The position numbers were made by a program, and so were the translations under genes. Shown piece after piece: positions 8,305 to 16,878 of a stretch of DNA of 32,104 bases. Location: the NCBI GenBank assembly GCA_020628085.1, contig JAHDFQ010000015.1, positions 9,663-41,766 of the forward strand. Reading direction: 5' to 3'. Below the pieces are notes generated by a model. It was given only the letters and a program-made list of their open reading frames with translations, was not told the DNA's origin and did not search any database. Position 1 is the stretch's first letter; every line of letters starts with the position of its first letter. The DNA comes from Saprospiraceae bacterium (GTDB lineage Bacteria > Bacteroidota > Bacteroidia > Chitinophagales > Saprospiraceae).

Positions 8305-9339
8305 TTACTCTAAAATGTACTGCTGCATTCCAGAACTTTGTTTCGCAGCTAAAGTTGCTTCATCTGTGGCATAAATCAAATAAGTCTCCACATCTGGAAT
8401 GGTTTCGACTAGCTTCAACGCCTCTTCATAACCCATCACCATAAAAGCCGTAGCGTAGGCATCGGCAGTCATACAGTCATTTGCTATAACAGATGCGCTC
8501 AAGGTAGTATTTATTTCTGGAAAACCCGTTTTCGTATTGATGGTATGCCCATATTTTTGGTCATTACTTTTATAAAAATTTCGATAATTACCTGATGTTG
8601 CCAAGCCTTTATTCGCTAGTTTTATAATAGAATAAAATTCTTGCGTAGAAGCATTTTCTTCAGGAACGTTGATACCAATACGCCAGTTTTGTCCCTTTGG
8701 GTTTTTACCTTTGGCAAGCGTTTCTCCACCAATTTCTACAAAATAATGATCGACTTTTTGTTGCTCTAATAATTTTCCAATGGCATCCACCCCATAACCT
8801 TTGGCAATGGCACTAAAATCAAGTTGTGTATCAGGGTTTTCCTTTTCTAGAATATTATTGACCAAACTAATATTATCAAATCCAACCGATTGCATCAAGC
8901 TATCAATTTTAAGACTATCCACATTGGTCACTTTCCGTTTTTCAGTATATCCAAATCCCCAATAATTCACCAATGGCATAATCGTTGGATCAAATGCACC
9001 TTTTGTTTTTTCCACAATATCTTTGGCTGCTTCAATATTCTGTCTAAAATGAGGTTTATCGCTAATATCTAGTTCAGTTATTTCATTATTATTAAAAATA
9101 GAAATAGTAGCATCTTTAATATAGGTCGAAACTTCTTGGTTAATATCTACCAATAATTGATCTATTTCGGTCTTCATTTTTTCTGGGTTTTCACCCAAAT
9201 ATTTGACAGAATAAGTTGTCCCCATAGTTTTACCTTGAATGGCATGGTAGGTATCCGATTTGCTAGCAGTAGAAGTATTCGTTTCTATGTTACAAGCGAG
9301 TCCAAGTAGTATAAATATGAATAGATAAAGGTGTTTCAT
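8305..9339 (-). CDS. apbE: FAD:protein FMN transferase (ApbE), lipoprotein
   Basis: ApbE attaches FMN from FAD to a Thr or Ser of periplasmic flavoproteins, such as Nqr/Rnf subunits, using Mg2+. The 344 residues start with a lipoprotein signal (MKHLYLFIFILLGLAC, Cys16). Family blocks appear in order: GKTMGTTYSVKY, KGAFDPTIMPLVNYWGFG, LDFSAIAKGYGVD, YFVEIGGETLAKGKN, GLATSGNYRNFY, YGHTINTKTG and NDCMTADAYATAFMVMG. The last holds the Asp/Thr metal-binding site. It is the first gene of the six-gene minus-strand run. No flavinylation target or Nqr/Rnf gene is in the window, so its partner is unknown. Confidence 0.93.
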   Translation of the reverse strand: MKHLYLFIFILLGLACNIETNTSTASKSDTYHAIQGKTMGTTYSVKYLGENPEKMKTEIDQLLVDINQEVSTYIKDATISIFNNNEITELDISDKPHFRQNIEAAKDIVEKTKGAFDPTIMPLVNYWGFGYTEKRKVTNVDSLKIDSLMQSVGFDNISLVNNILEKENPDTQLDFSAIAKGYGVDAIGKLLEQQKVDHYFVEIGGETLAKGKNPKGQNWRIGINVPEENASTQEFYSIIKLANKGLATSGNYRNFYKSNDQKYGHTINTKTGFPEINTTLSASVIANDCMTADAYATAFMVMGYEEALKLVETIPDVETYLIYATDEATLAAKQSSGMQQYILE

Positions 9340-9361
9340 GTTTTTTTAGATTTCCTGATAA

Positions 9362-9393
9362 AATGAAATGGTGACTCAAGTCATCATTTCATT
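9362..9393. repeat. Palindrome (family copy A) in the divergent apbE/BNR promoter region
   Basis: Arms of 15 bases (AATGAAATGGTGACT, 9362-9376, and 9379-9393) pair with a single G-T exception around a CA centre. The right arm overlaps the -33 TTG of the rightward promoter. In the leftward direction it would lie between promoter and apbE. It resembles the palindromes at 23344-23383 and 29784-29817. It could act as an operator or as a leader hairpin for apbE. Confidence 0.6.
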
Positions 9394-9423
9394 GAGAAAT
9401 AATAATCAAAAATAGTAACTTTG
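9392..9423 (+). promoter_or_regulatory. Bacteroidota-type promoter for the BNR gene
   Basis: TTG (9392-9394), 21 bases, then TAACTTTG (9416-9423) matches the Bacteroidota housekeeping consensus TTG-N19..21-TAnnTTTG exactly. The start codon is 30 bases downstream. On the opposite strand TATTTTTG (9414-9407) matches the -7 box and could serve apbE, though without a clear -33 TTG. Confidence 0.7.
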
Positions 9424-9453
9424 AGAACGTTATAATAAATAAATCTAAAGTGA

Positions 9454-12400
9454 ATGAAAAATCTAAATATCCTTTCTATTCTGTGTTTGTTCTTTTTTGT
9501 TTTGGGAATAAGCACATCGCTTACAGCACAAAAAAAGTCTAAAAAAGAAAAAGCAGAAAAAGCAGAAGCTAAAAAACCACTAGACAACTTAGCTATTTCA
9601 GGCTTAAAATTTCGTTCCATTGGACCTGCGATGACCTCTGGTCGAATTGCTGATTTTGCCATGCACCCTGACCGTCCACACGAATACTTTGTGGCAACAG
9701 CATCGGGTGGCGTTTGGAAAACAAACAATGCAGGAACGACCTACCAACCTATTTTTGATAGCCAAGGTTCGTACTCTATTGGTTGTGTGACGATTGATCC
9801 TAACAATCCAAATATAGTTTGGGTCGGAACAGGTGAAAATAACAACCAACGAAGTGTCGCCTATGGTGATGGTATTTATAAATCAACAGATGGTGGAAAG
9901 ACATGGCAACATAAAGGACTAAAAATGTCGGAGCATATTGGTCAAATCATTGTACATCCTGATAATTCTGATGTGATTTATGTGGCAGCTATTGGCCCGT
10001 TATGGAATGAAGGTGGTGATCGTGGCGTCTATAAGTCGGTCGATGGTGGTGAGAACTGGGAAGCTGTATTGACGGTTGATGAACATACGGGTATTTCGGA
10101 TTTGATTATTGATCCTAATAATCCAGATGTGTTATATGCGGCGGCTTTTCAACGTCGGCGTCATGTATTTACTTATTTAGGTGGTGGACCCAATTCTGGT
10201 ATTTATAAAACAATCGACGGTGGTTCAAACTGGGCAAAAGCCAATAAAGGTCTACCAAGTGTCGATAAAGGGCGGATTGGTTTGGCGATTTCGCCTGCCG
10301 ATCCTGAAATTATTTACGCCATTGTAGAAGCGGCACAAGGCAAAAGTGGTTTTTACAAATCAACCAATCGAGGAGCTAGCTGGGCAAAGCAAAGCAGTTA
10401 CGTGACTTCGGGAAATTACTATCAAGAAATTGTAGCTGATCCTGTAGATGCGAATACGGTTTACTCCATGAACACGTGGTTACACGTGACCAAAAATGGA
10501 GGAAAATCCTTCCAAAAAGTAGGTGAAGATACCAAGCACGTCGATAATCACTGTATGTGGATCAACCCGAAAGATAATAATCATTGGGTGGTAGGTTGCG
10601 ACGGTGGAATCTATGAAACATGGGATGCTGCCAAAACCTGGGATTTTAAAGCAAATTTACCTGTAACGCAGTTTTATAAAGTCGCAGTCGATAACGACAA
10701 ACCATTTTATAATATTTATGGTGGAACACAAGATAATTTTAGTTTAGGTGGCCCGTCTCGTACCAATACCAGTCATGGAATTATGAACTCCGATTGGTTT
10801 ATTACGCATGGTGGTGATGGCTTTGAATCTCAAGTTGATCCTTATGATCCAAATATTGTGTATGCACAATCGCAGTATGGTGTATTGGTGCGTTATGATC
10901 GAAAAAGCGGAGAAGAAACAGGTATTCAACCTAAAGAGCGAAAAGACGAAAATGCCTATCGCTGGAATTGGGATGCACCCTTAGCTGTTAGTTCCCACCA
11001 AAAGGGACGTTTGTATTTTGCAGCTAACAAGCTATTCAAAAGTGATGATTATGGTAACGAATGGGAAGTGTTGAGTGATGATTTAACGAAGCAAATTAAT
11101 CGTAATGAACTTAAAGTAATGGATCGCATTTGGGGAATTGACGCCGTTGCAAAAAATCGTTCAACTTCTCCTTACGGAACAATCGTGGCTTTTGCAGAAT
11201 CTCCAATTGATGAAAATTTATTGATCGTTGGAACAGATGATGGATTGATTCAGATCACAGAAGATGGCGGTTCAAATTGGACGACTATTAAAACCGATGA
11301 TATTATAGGTGTTCCTAAAAATACTTATGTCAATGCGGTATATACGTCTCAACATGATGCAAACATTATTTACGCAGCTTTTAATCATCATAAATATGGT
11401 GACTTCAAACCGTATTTATACATGTCTAATAACAAAGGCGCATCTTGGAAAAATATTTCTAATAATCTGCCTGAAAGAGGAAGTGTATATGCGATTGAAG
11501 AAGACCATGTAGATCAAAATCTGTTGTTCTGTGGAACGGAGTTTGGTGTTTTCTTTTCTCCTAACGGTGGACAACGTTGGAAAGCTATGAAAAACGGTTT
11601 ACCGACAATTGCCGTGCGAGATATTGCCATTCAAAAAAGGGAAAATGATCTCGTTTTAGGAACATTTGGACGTGGGTTTTATGTATTGGATGATTATTCG
11701 GCTTTGCGCCAAATTGAAAATGACACCATTCAAAAGACACAAATTTTAGCGGTAAAAGATGCCTTACAATTTGAAAAAAATCAGCCGCTTGGTTTACCAG
11801 GAAAGTCTTTTCAAGGAGATAGTTTTTATAGCGGAGAAAATTTGGGTTCTGTGGCTATGATTGATTATTATGTTGCAGAAGAAGTCAAAACAAAGAAAGC
11901 TATTCGTAAGAAAGAAGAAGCAAAAGCGGCTAAAGACGGGCAAGGAAATCCATATCCTTCGTACGAAGATTTAGTGGAAGAAGGGAACGAATTTAAACCT
12001 AAACTGGTCTTTACAATTACTAATAACGAAGGAGATATTGTTCGTAAAATAACTAAGCCAATTACAAAAGGAGTACAACGATTGCATTGGGATTTGCGCT
12101 ATGCCACCAAATCCCCCATTCAACTAAACAAATCAAGTTTTTATAATCCATTTGCAGGAAAAGAAGAGGGTACATTAGTAGAACCAGGTCAGTATGCTGT
12201 AGCTATGGCAATGTATATTGATGGTGAAATGGAAAAAGTAGGTGCGCCTAAAACCTTTCAAGTCAAAGCTCTCAATAATTCAAGTATTCAAACGAATCGA
12301 ACAGATAAAGTCGCTTTTCAACGAGAAGTAACCGAATTATCACGAGCAGTAGAAGGAGCGGGATATATGATTGACGAGATGGAAAATAAATTGAGTCATA

Positions 12401-12774
12401 TTCGTAAAGCTATTGAACAAGTGGAGCAACCGATGGCTGCACTAACGGCGGATGCCAATGCGATTCAAATGAAATTGAAAGACATCAAACAGGACTTGTA
12501 TGGTGATCCAATTAAATCTCGTTTGGACATCGATCAGCCTCCAACACCTGCCAACCGTTTGGGCTGGATTACCTACGAACAGAAATATTCTACAGCAAGC
12601 CCGACGAAGACACACATGATGAGTTTTGAAATTGCCAAAGAAGAATTTGAACCAATCTTAAATGCACTGAAAGACTTAGCCAATGAGGATATGAGTGCTT
12701 TGGAGCAAAAGCTGGAAGATGCCGATGCGCCTTATACGCCTGGTAGAGCGATCAAAATTATTAACGGGTATTAA
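9454..12774 (+). CDS. Exported BNR-repeat / sortilin (Vps10)-type beta-propeller protein
   Basis: A 1106-residue exported protein with signal peptide MKNLNILSILCLFFFVLGIS ending near TAQ. It has at least eight BNR/Asp-box repeats of the type S-x-D-G-G-x-x-W: STDGGKTW, SVDGGENW, TIDGGSNW, STNRGASW, TKNGGKSF, TEDGGSNW, SNNKGASW and SPNGGQRW. These indicate one or two large beta-propellers across residues 45-780. The remaining third carries a Lys/Glu-rich linker, a beta-sandwich-like block (GVQRLHWDLRYA) and helical segments. Such proteins are usually labelled glycosyl hydrolase or sortilin-like. No catalytic residues can be assigned, so an enzymatic role is not supported. It has its own promoter and no T9SS tail, and is probably periplasmic. 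Confidence 0.85.
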   Translation: MKNLNILSILCLFFFVLGISTSLTAQKKSKKEKAEKAEAKKPLDNLAISGLKFRSIGPAMTSGRIADFAMHPDRPHEYFVATASGGVWKTNNAGTTYQPIFDSQGSYSIGCVTIDPNNPNIVWVGTGENNNQRSVAYGDGIYKSTDGGKTWQHKGLKMSEHIGQIIVHPDNSDVIYVAAIGPLWNEGGDRGVYKSVDGGENWEAVLTVDEHTGISDLIIDPNNPDVLYAAAFQRRRHVFTYLGGGPNSGIYKTIDGGSNWAKANKGLPSVDKGRIGLAISPADPEIIYAIVEAAQGKSGFYKSTNRGASWAKQSSYVTSGNYYQEIVADPVDANTVYSMNTWLHVTKNGGKSFQKVGEDTKHVDNHCMWINPKDNNHWVVGCDGGIYETWDAAKTWDFKANLPVTQFYKVAVDNDKPFYNIYGGTQDNFSLGGPSRTNTSHGIMNSDWFITHGGDGFESQVDPYDPNIVYAQSQYGVLVRYDRKSGEETGIQPKERKDENAYRWNWDAPLAVSSHQKGRLYFAANKLFKSDDYGNEWEVLSDDLTKQINRNELKVMDRIWGIDAVAKNRSTSPYGTIVAFAESPIDENLLIVGTDDGLIQITEDGGSNWTTIKTDDIIGVPKNTYVNAVYTSQHDANIIYAAFNHHKYGDFKPYLYMSNNKGASWKNISNNLPERGSVYAIEEDHVDQNLLFCGTEFGVFFSPNGGQRWKAMKNGLPTIAVRDIAIQKRENDLVLGTFGRGFYVLDDYSALRQIENDTIQKTQILAVKDALQFEKNQPLGLPGKSFQGDSFYSGENLGSVAMIDYYVAEEVKTKKAIRKKEEAKAAKDGQGNPYPSYEDLVEEGNEFKPKLVFTITNNEGDIVRKITKPITKGVQRLHWDLRYATKSPIQLNKSSFYNPFAGKEEGTLVEPGQYAVAMAMYIDGEMEKVGAPKTFQVKALNNSSIQTNRTDKVAFQREVTELSRAVEGAGYMIDEMENKLSHIRKAIEQVEQPMAALTADANAIQMKLKDIKQDLYGDPIKSRLDIDQPPTPANRLGWITYEQKYSTASPTKTHMMSFEIAKEEFEPILNALKDLANEDMSALEQKLEDADAPYTPGRAIKIINGY

Positions 12775-12781
12775 ATGTTTT

Positions 12782-12842
12782 TAATGATCTAATGTTTTAG
12801 TATTTTTTCGTTTCACTACGCTATTAAAACATTAGATCATTA
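12782..12842. repeat. Long inverted repeat between the BNR and plsC-like genes
   Basis: Perfect 18-base arms (TAATGATCTAATGTTTTA and its complement, 12782-12799 and 12825-12842) can extend by three inner pairs to leave a loop of about 19 bases. It fills most of the 86-base gap. It could terminate the BNR transcript, but no strong T-tract follows. A small palindromic repeat element is the alternative. Confidence 0.6.
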
Positions 12843-12860
12843 TTTCCTTAAAACATTCAC

Positions 12861-14204
12861 ATGTCAAAAAAGAAGAAACGGTTCTACATAAATCCGATTT
12901 TATACCTATTCTATTGGTTTGTCAAAACTCTAGTATTAATAGTTGATCGGTTGTATTATGCTAAGAAATATTTGGTTCATCAAAAGCCACTATCGGACAT
13001 CCGACGCCCAGCCATTATTGTAGCGAACCATCCAAGCACCTTAATGGATCCGCTGAATGTGGCAAAGGAAGTCAACGGGATTGTCTTTTTTTTAGCGAAT
13101 GCTGGACTGTTTAAACACTGGTTCACTAACTGGTTTTTTAGCACTTGTTATTGCATCAAAATAGAAAGAAAAGAAGATGTACAGGGGAAACGTATGAATA
13201 ACGACCAAGCATTTAGAGATTGTGATCATTTTTTGGTGAATCGAAATGGGGTTTTATACATTGCACCCGAAGGAACAAGCAAAGTAGAACGACGGATTCG
13301 ACCCTTAAAAACGGGAACGGCACGTATTGCGTTTAGTGCGGAGAAAGTGACTAATTTTAGTCTGGATTTAGAAATTATTCCTGTTGGATTAACCTATTCT
13401 GATCCCTTAAATTTACGAGGGGATGTCATAATTGAAGTTGGACAGCCAATTAAAGTTTCGGATTATAAAACGATTTGGGAAGAAAATGCACGTAAAGGTG
13501 TCAAGCAATTGACAGCGGATTTACAGACCGAAATGCAACGTCTCGTTGTTCATACTGAACCTGAAAATGACGAGATAGACACCTTAATTCAACAATTAGA
13601 AAACATTGAAAAAACGGAGACCGATTTATCTTTTTATGATCTGATCCAACAATCTAAAACTTGGGTGCAACAACTCATTCATTTTCGAGATCAACAACCC
13701 AATCAATTTGAGCAACTTCAGCAAAACGCTCAGTCATACATCAGTCAACTCAAGCAATATAATATTACCGATCAAGCGACTCAGCAACCGAATACTGGGT
13801 TTGATTATTTAATAATAGTTCTTGGATTTCCATTTTTTATTTATGGATATATCAATAATTTTTTAGCGTTTAAAATTCCATATTGGGTCAACCAAAAAAT
13901 GGATTTATATCCTGGTTACTATCCCGCTGTCAAAAATATGGTGGGTTTAATCACTGTTCCATTTTTCTATTGGCTACAATGTAAGGTATTGAGTTCATGG
14001 TTTCCAGCCCCATACTGGACGTGGATATATTTATTTTCACTCATGCCCACGGGGCTACTAGCATGGAATTATATGAAATTATACGAACGAATGCAGCGAA
14101 GACGATGTTTTGAGCGTTTGTCTAAACAAGAGGTCAATACGATTCAAGCCATGTTAAAAACGAGGCGTGAGATAATAGAGGAAATGAAAATGTTGTTAAG
14201 TTAA
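12861..14204 (+). CDS. PlsC-family glycerolipid acyltransferase, membrane-bound
   Basis: Acyl-transfer enzyme of the lysophosphatidate/glycerol-3-phosphate acyltransferase family, acting at the inner membrane in phospholipid synthesis or remodelling. The 447 residues begin with a basic stretch and a membrane helix (ILYLFYWFVKTLVLIVD). The catalytic block is ANHPSTLMDPL, where His57 and Asp63 are five residues apart. That is the spacing of the Gat1/Sct1-like branch rather than the classical HX4D. The substrate block is APEGTSKVERRIRPLKTGTARIA. A Gln-rich helical stretch (residues 240-305) precedes two or three C-terminal membrane helices (from FDYLIIVLGFPFFIYGYI). The acyl donor and acceptor cannot be told from sequence. 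Confidence 0.82.
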   Translation: MSKKKKRFYINPILYLFYWFVKTLVLIVDRLYYAKKYLVHQKPLSDIRRPAIIVANHPSTLMDPLNVAKEVNGIVFFLANAGLFKHWFTNWFFSTCYCIKIERKEDVQGKRMNNDQAFRDCDHFLVNRNGVLYIAPEGTSKVERRIRPLKTGTARIAFSAEKVTNFSLDLEIIPVGLTYSDPLNLRGDVIIEVGQPIKVSDYKTIWEENARKGVKQLTADLQTEMQRLVVHTEPENDEIDTLIQQLENIEKTETDLSFYDLIQQSKTWVQQLIHFRDQQPNQFEQLQQNAQSYISQLKQYNITDQATQQPNTGFDYLIIVLGFPFFIYGYINNFLAFKIPYWVNQKMDLYPGYYPAVKNMVGLITVPFFYWLQCKVLSSWFPAPYWTWIYLFSLMPTGLLAWNYMKLYERMQRRRCFERLSKQEVNTIQAMLKTRREIIEEMKMLLS

Positions 14205-14269
14205 CATCAAAATAGGATTTTTCAGTATTTATCATTAAATTGAATAACCTAAATCTTAATTAGAAATTT

Positions 14270-14503
14270 ATGGACAATTACATGAACTTCATTGAAATTA
14301 ATCCAAATATTATGTTTGGGAAACCAGTTATCAAAGATACTCGAATTACTGTTGAGCTAATTTTAGAGGAACTTGGAGCAGGAAAAACAAGTGAAGATCT
14401 CGTAAAAGCATATCCGAAATTAAACAAGGACTCCATTGGAGCAGCATTGAAATTTGCTGCTGATGCTATAAAAGGTGAGCGAACTTACTCTACAGCGATA
14501 TGA
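14270..14503 (+). CDS. DUF433-family antitoxin
   Basis: A 77-residue small protein matching the DUF433 family: the core NPNIMFGKPVIKDTRITVELIL is followed by LGAGKTSEDLVKAYPKLNKDSI, a compact helix-turn-helix-like fold. A second in-frame ATG lies four codons in, at 14282. DUF433 genes typically sit directly before a DUF5615 PIN-like gene and are believed to be the antitoxin and autoregulator. Here the stop TGA overlaps the next ATG as ATGA, the usual translational coupling. The partner is broken (see next entry). Confidence 0.85.
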   Translation: MDNYMNFIEINPNIMFGKPVIKDTRITVELILEELGAGKTSEDLVKAYPKLNKDSIGAALKFAADAIKGERTYSTAI

Positions 14504-14850
14504 AATTTGTAGGAGATGAAGGAGTTGATGCTCAGATAATTAAAGCTTTGTGAAAAGAAGGACACGATGTCATATACATTGCCGAGTTTGATTCAGGTAT
14601 AACCGATGATTTAGTTTTAAAATATGCTAATAATCAGGAACGAATTTTAATAACAAGAGATAAAGATTTTGGAGAACTTGTTTACAGAGATAAAAAAATT
14701 CATTCAGGCATAATTTTGAATAGGCTATTTGAGCTAAGTACAGAAAAGAAAGTTAGTATTGTTATGAATACTATCAATAGATTCAAAGATGAATTAATAG
14801 GCTCTTTTACCGTTATACAACCAAGTAAAATCCGAATAAAAAAGTTATAA
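14500..14850 (+). pseudogene. DUF5615 PIN-like toxin, interrupted by in-frame TGA at codon 18
   Basis: Read from the ATG overlapping the DUF433 stop, the frame would encode 116 residues. It begins MKFVGDEGVDAQIIKAL, then has a TGA at 14551-14553, then KEGHDVIYIAEFDSGITDD, ITRDKDFGELVYR and on to TAA at 14848. This matches the DUF5615 (PIN-like, Mut7-C related) toxin throughout, including the N-terminal DEG and the RDKDFGEL acidic motif. The stop falls where relatives carry Arg (ALRxEGHDV), so a CGA-to-TGA change is the simplest cause. No good restart codon follows. The product is truncated to 17 residues and the toxin is probably inactive. A sequencing error cannot be excluded. Confidence 0.85.
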
Positions 14851-14914
14851 TAATTACGATCAACTAGAAAGTCAACCAGAACATATATCAAACTAAAAAC
14901 CAATCCCATAAACT

Positions 14915-16030
14915 GTGTACACTCCAGTCATTTTAGTGTTATGTATTATTGCAACTACCATTAACTTGGGGTATTGGTGCTTTATCTTTTCAAAACTTGC
15001 CTTTTACCAACCTAAATTACACACATCAACCCTTTCAACGGATGGATTACCCGTTTCAGTCATAATTTGTGCTAGAAACGAATCAAAAAATTTACAAAAA
15101 AATCTCGACCGTATTCTAAACCAAAACTACCACTCCTTTGAAGTGATTGTCGTTAATGACCATTCTACGGACGATACTGCAAATGTGCTGTTGGAGTTTC
15201 GGAAAAAAAATCCTTATCTTCGTATTATAAATTTTACTAATAATAAAAAAAGCCATGTAGGGAAAAAGTTCGCTCTGGCTAAGGGTATTGAAGCTGCCCA
15301 ACACGAAACACTTTTATTGACTGATGCAGATTGCCACCCAGCGAGTTTAAACTGGATACAAAAAATGCAGCAGCCTATACGAGAACATATTGAAATAGGA
15401 TTAGGTTACGGGCCTTATGAAACAACTACAGGAATTTTAAATAAATTTATACACTATGAAACCGTTTATACCGCCATTCAATATTTATCTTTTGCTTTAT
15501 TTAAAACCCCTTACATGGGTGTAGGTCGCAATTTGATCTACAAAAAGAAATTATTTCACCAAGCAAAAGGTTTCGATAAACACAAACACATAGCATCGGG
15601 CGATGATGATCTTTTTATAAAAGATGTCGCTCGAAAAAATAACGTGTCTATAATTATAGACGAGGATACCTTTATGTATTCTGAACCGAAACATACCTGG
15701 AAAGCCTATTACCGTCAAAAGGTGCGACATTTGTCGACAGCAACCACCTACAACGGTCAACATCAATTGATGTTGGGTTTACTTTCGGCGTCACATTTTG
15801 GACATTATTTAGGAATTTTACTCCTTATATTAAAGTTTAGCATAATATTTGCAGGAGTTATTTATATGGTAAGAATACTGATATTGGTATTTGTTACGTC
15901 AAGGATTTTTAAGCAACTAAATACCCCCTTGTCTATCAGATGGATACCAATATTAGATGCACTTTATGTGTTATTTTATATTATTTTCTTACCTTCATTA
16001 ATTACTGGTAAAAATAATCAATGGACGTAA
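14915..16030 (+). CDS. Membrane GT2 glycosyltransferase
   Basis: Inner-membrane family 2 glycosyltransferase transferring a nucleotide-sugar residue to a lipid or polysaccharide acceptor. The start is GTG at 14915. A TAA lies two codons upstream in frame and no early ATG exists. There are 371 residues: an N-terminal membrane helix (VILVLCIIATTI), the GT-A core with VSVIICARNES and VVNDHST (Asp82), the metal-binding TDADC (Asp137, Asp139), and GDDDLFIKD as the acceptor acid. YYRQKVRHL corresponds to the QxxRW-type motif. Two or three C-terminal membrane helices follow. The 3' end overlaps the sigma factor gene by 10 bases, so the two are translationally coupled. The substrate is unknown. Confidence 0.88.
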   Translation: MYTPVILVLCIIATTINLGYWCFIFSKLAFYQPKLHTSTLSTDGLPVSVIICARNESKNLQKNLDRILNQNYHSFEVIVVNDHSTDDTANVLLEFRKKNPYLRIINFTNNKKSHVGKKFALAKGIEAAQHETLLLTDADCHPASLNWIQKMQQPIREHIEIGLGYGPYETTTGILNKFIHYETVYTAIQYLSFALFKTPYMGVGRNLIYKKKLFHQAKGFDKHKHIASGDDDLFIKDVARKNNVSIIIDEDTFMYSEPKHTWKAYYRQKVRHLSTATTYNGQHQLMLGLLSASHFGHYLGILLLILKFSIIFAGVIYMVRILILVFVTSRIFKQLNTPLSIRWIPILDALYVLFYIIFLPSLITGKNNQWT

Positions 16031-16797
16031 CAACAACAAACACCGTAACAGTGATCGGCGCGAATCTATCTGTCCGAGCAAGAGAGGATTATGAATTTGT
16101 CCTCAGAGCAATCGACGGAGACCAAAAATCCTATGCCGTGCTTATGAATCGCTACCGTAATTCGGTTTTTCACACCATGTTAAAAATGGTCAACAACCGA
16201 GATGACGCAGAAGATTTGACATTGGAAGCATTTGGAAAAGCTTTCAATAAATTACCCAGCTATGCCCCTAGATACGCATTTAGTACATGGCTATTTAAGA
16301 TCGCTACCAACAATTGTATCGATCACATTCGTAAAAAAAGAATCCACTTTCTTTCAATTGATGATCCTATTGAACCTAATGGCGATCACGACTATTCCAA
16401 CAACTTAAAAGCGGGTAATCTCGATCCTGAAGAACAGTTCATTCGTCTTCAACGAGTTAAATTGATGCGAACGGTCATGGGTAAATTAAATACCAAATAC
16501 CGTTTGATGATCGAACTTCGCTTTTTTGAAGAATTATCTTATGAAGAAATAGCTACTGAATTGGCCATTCCTTTAGGTACAGTAAAAGCGCAGTTGTTTA
16601 GAGCAAAAGAAATTTTGTTTAATATCTTACAACAACCTGGTGCTAAAGCGTATTTGGATAATACGACACGGAAAGGTAAAAAGTCTGCTAAGAAAGTGAG
16701 TAAAAATAATGTTCAAAAAGCGACGCCTGCCCCAGCAGATATAGCAGTGGCTGCTGAACCAGCTCCTGCTCCAGCAGTTGCAGCAATGGCTTACTAA
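16021..16797 (+). CDS. ECF-type RNA polymerase sigma factor with Ala/Pro-rich tail
   Basis: Sigma-70 family, ECF group. Region 2 runs from YAVLMNRYRNSVFHTML through DAEDLTLEAF and FSTWLFKIATNNCIDHIRK (residues 40-115). Region 4 is LNTKYRLMIELRFFEELSYEEIATELAIPLGTVKAQL (about 160-200). The C-terminal 50 residues are a low-complexity tail, first Lys-rich then Ala/Pro-rich, beyond the usual ECF length. The start codon lies inside the glycosyltransferase gene, with a 10-base overlap. No anti-sigma factor gene is adjacent. This suggests control by expression level or by the tail rather than by a neighbouring membrane anti-sigma. It ends before a strong terminator. Confidence 0.92.
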   Translation: MDVTTTNTVTVIGANLSVRAREDYEFVLRAIDGDQKSYAVLMNRYRNSVFHTMLKMVNNRDDAEDLTLEAFGKAFNKLPSYAPRYAFSTWLFKIATNNCIDHIRKKRIHFLSIDDPIEPNGDHDYSNNLKAGNLDPEEQFIRLQRVKLMRTVMGKLNTKYRLMIELRFFEELSYEEIATELAIPLGTVKAQLFRAKEILFNILQQPGAKAYLDNTTRKGKKSAKKVSKNNVQKATPAPADIAVAAEPAPAPAVAAMAY

Positions 16798-16820
16798 ATT
16801 TAGAAATAACGATCATATAA

Positions 16821-16858
16821 AAATGGCTAATACGCAAACAGTGTATTAGCCATTTTTT
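16821..16858. terminator. Bidirectional terminator between sigma factor and MoxR genes
   Basis: A perfect 13-base stem (AAATGGCTAATAC, 16821-16833, and its complement, 16843-16855) with a 9-base loop is followed by T residues on the plus strand and preceded by A residues that give a T-tract on the minus strand. It ends both convergent transcripts (stop codons at 16797 and 16879). Confidence 0.93.
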
Positions 16859-16878
16859 ATCTTATTTATATTCAAAAA

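Noticed and set aside
9384-9849. Minus-strand frames opposite the start of the BNR gene
   Set aside because: The plus strand has a signal peptide and BNR repeats with a consensus promoter. The reverse frames cover the promoter and show no family features.
14551-14553. TGA as a recoded sense codon
   Set aside because: TGA ends other genes here, including the adjacent antitoxin gene and the second permease gene. The residue expected at this place is Arg rather than Trp, Sec or Gly.
14700-14909. 69-codon minus-strand frame opposite the toxin remnant
   Set aside because: The plus strand reads as the DUF5615 family through this region. The reverse frame is a shadow.
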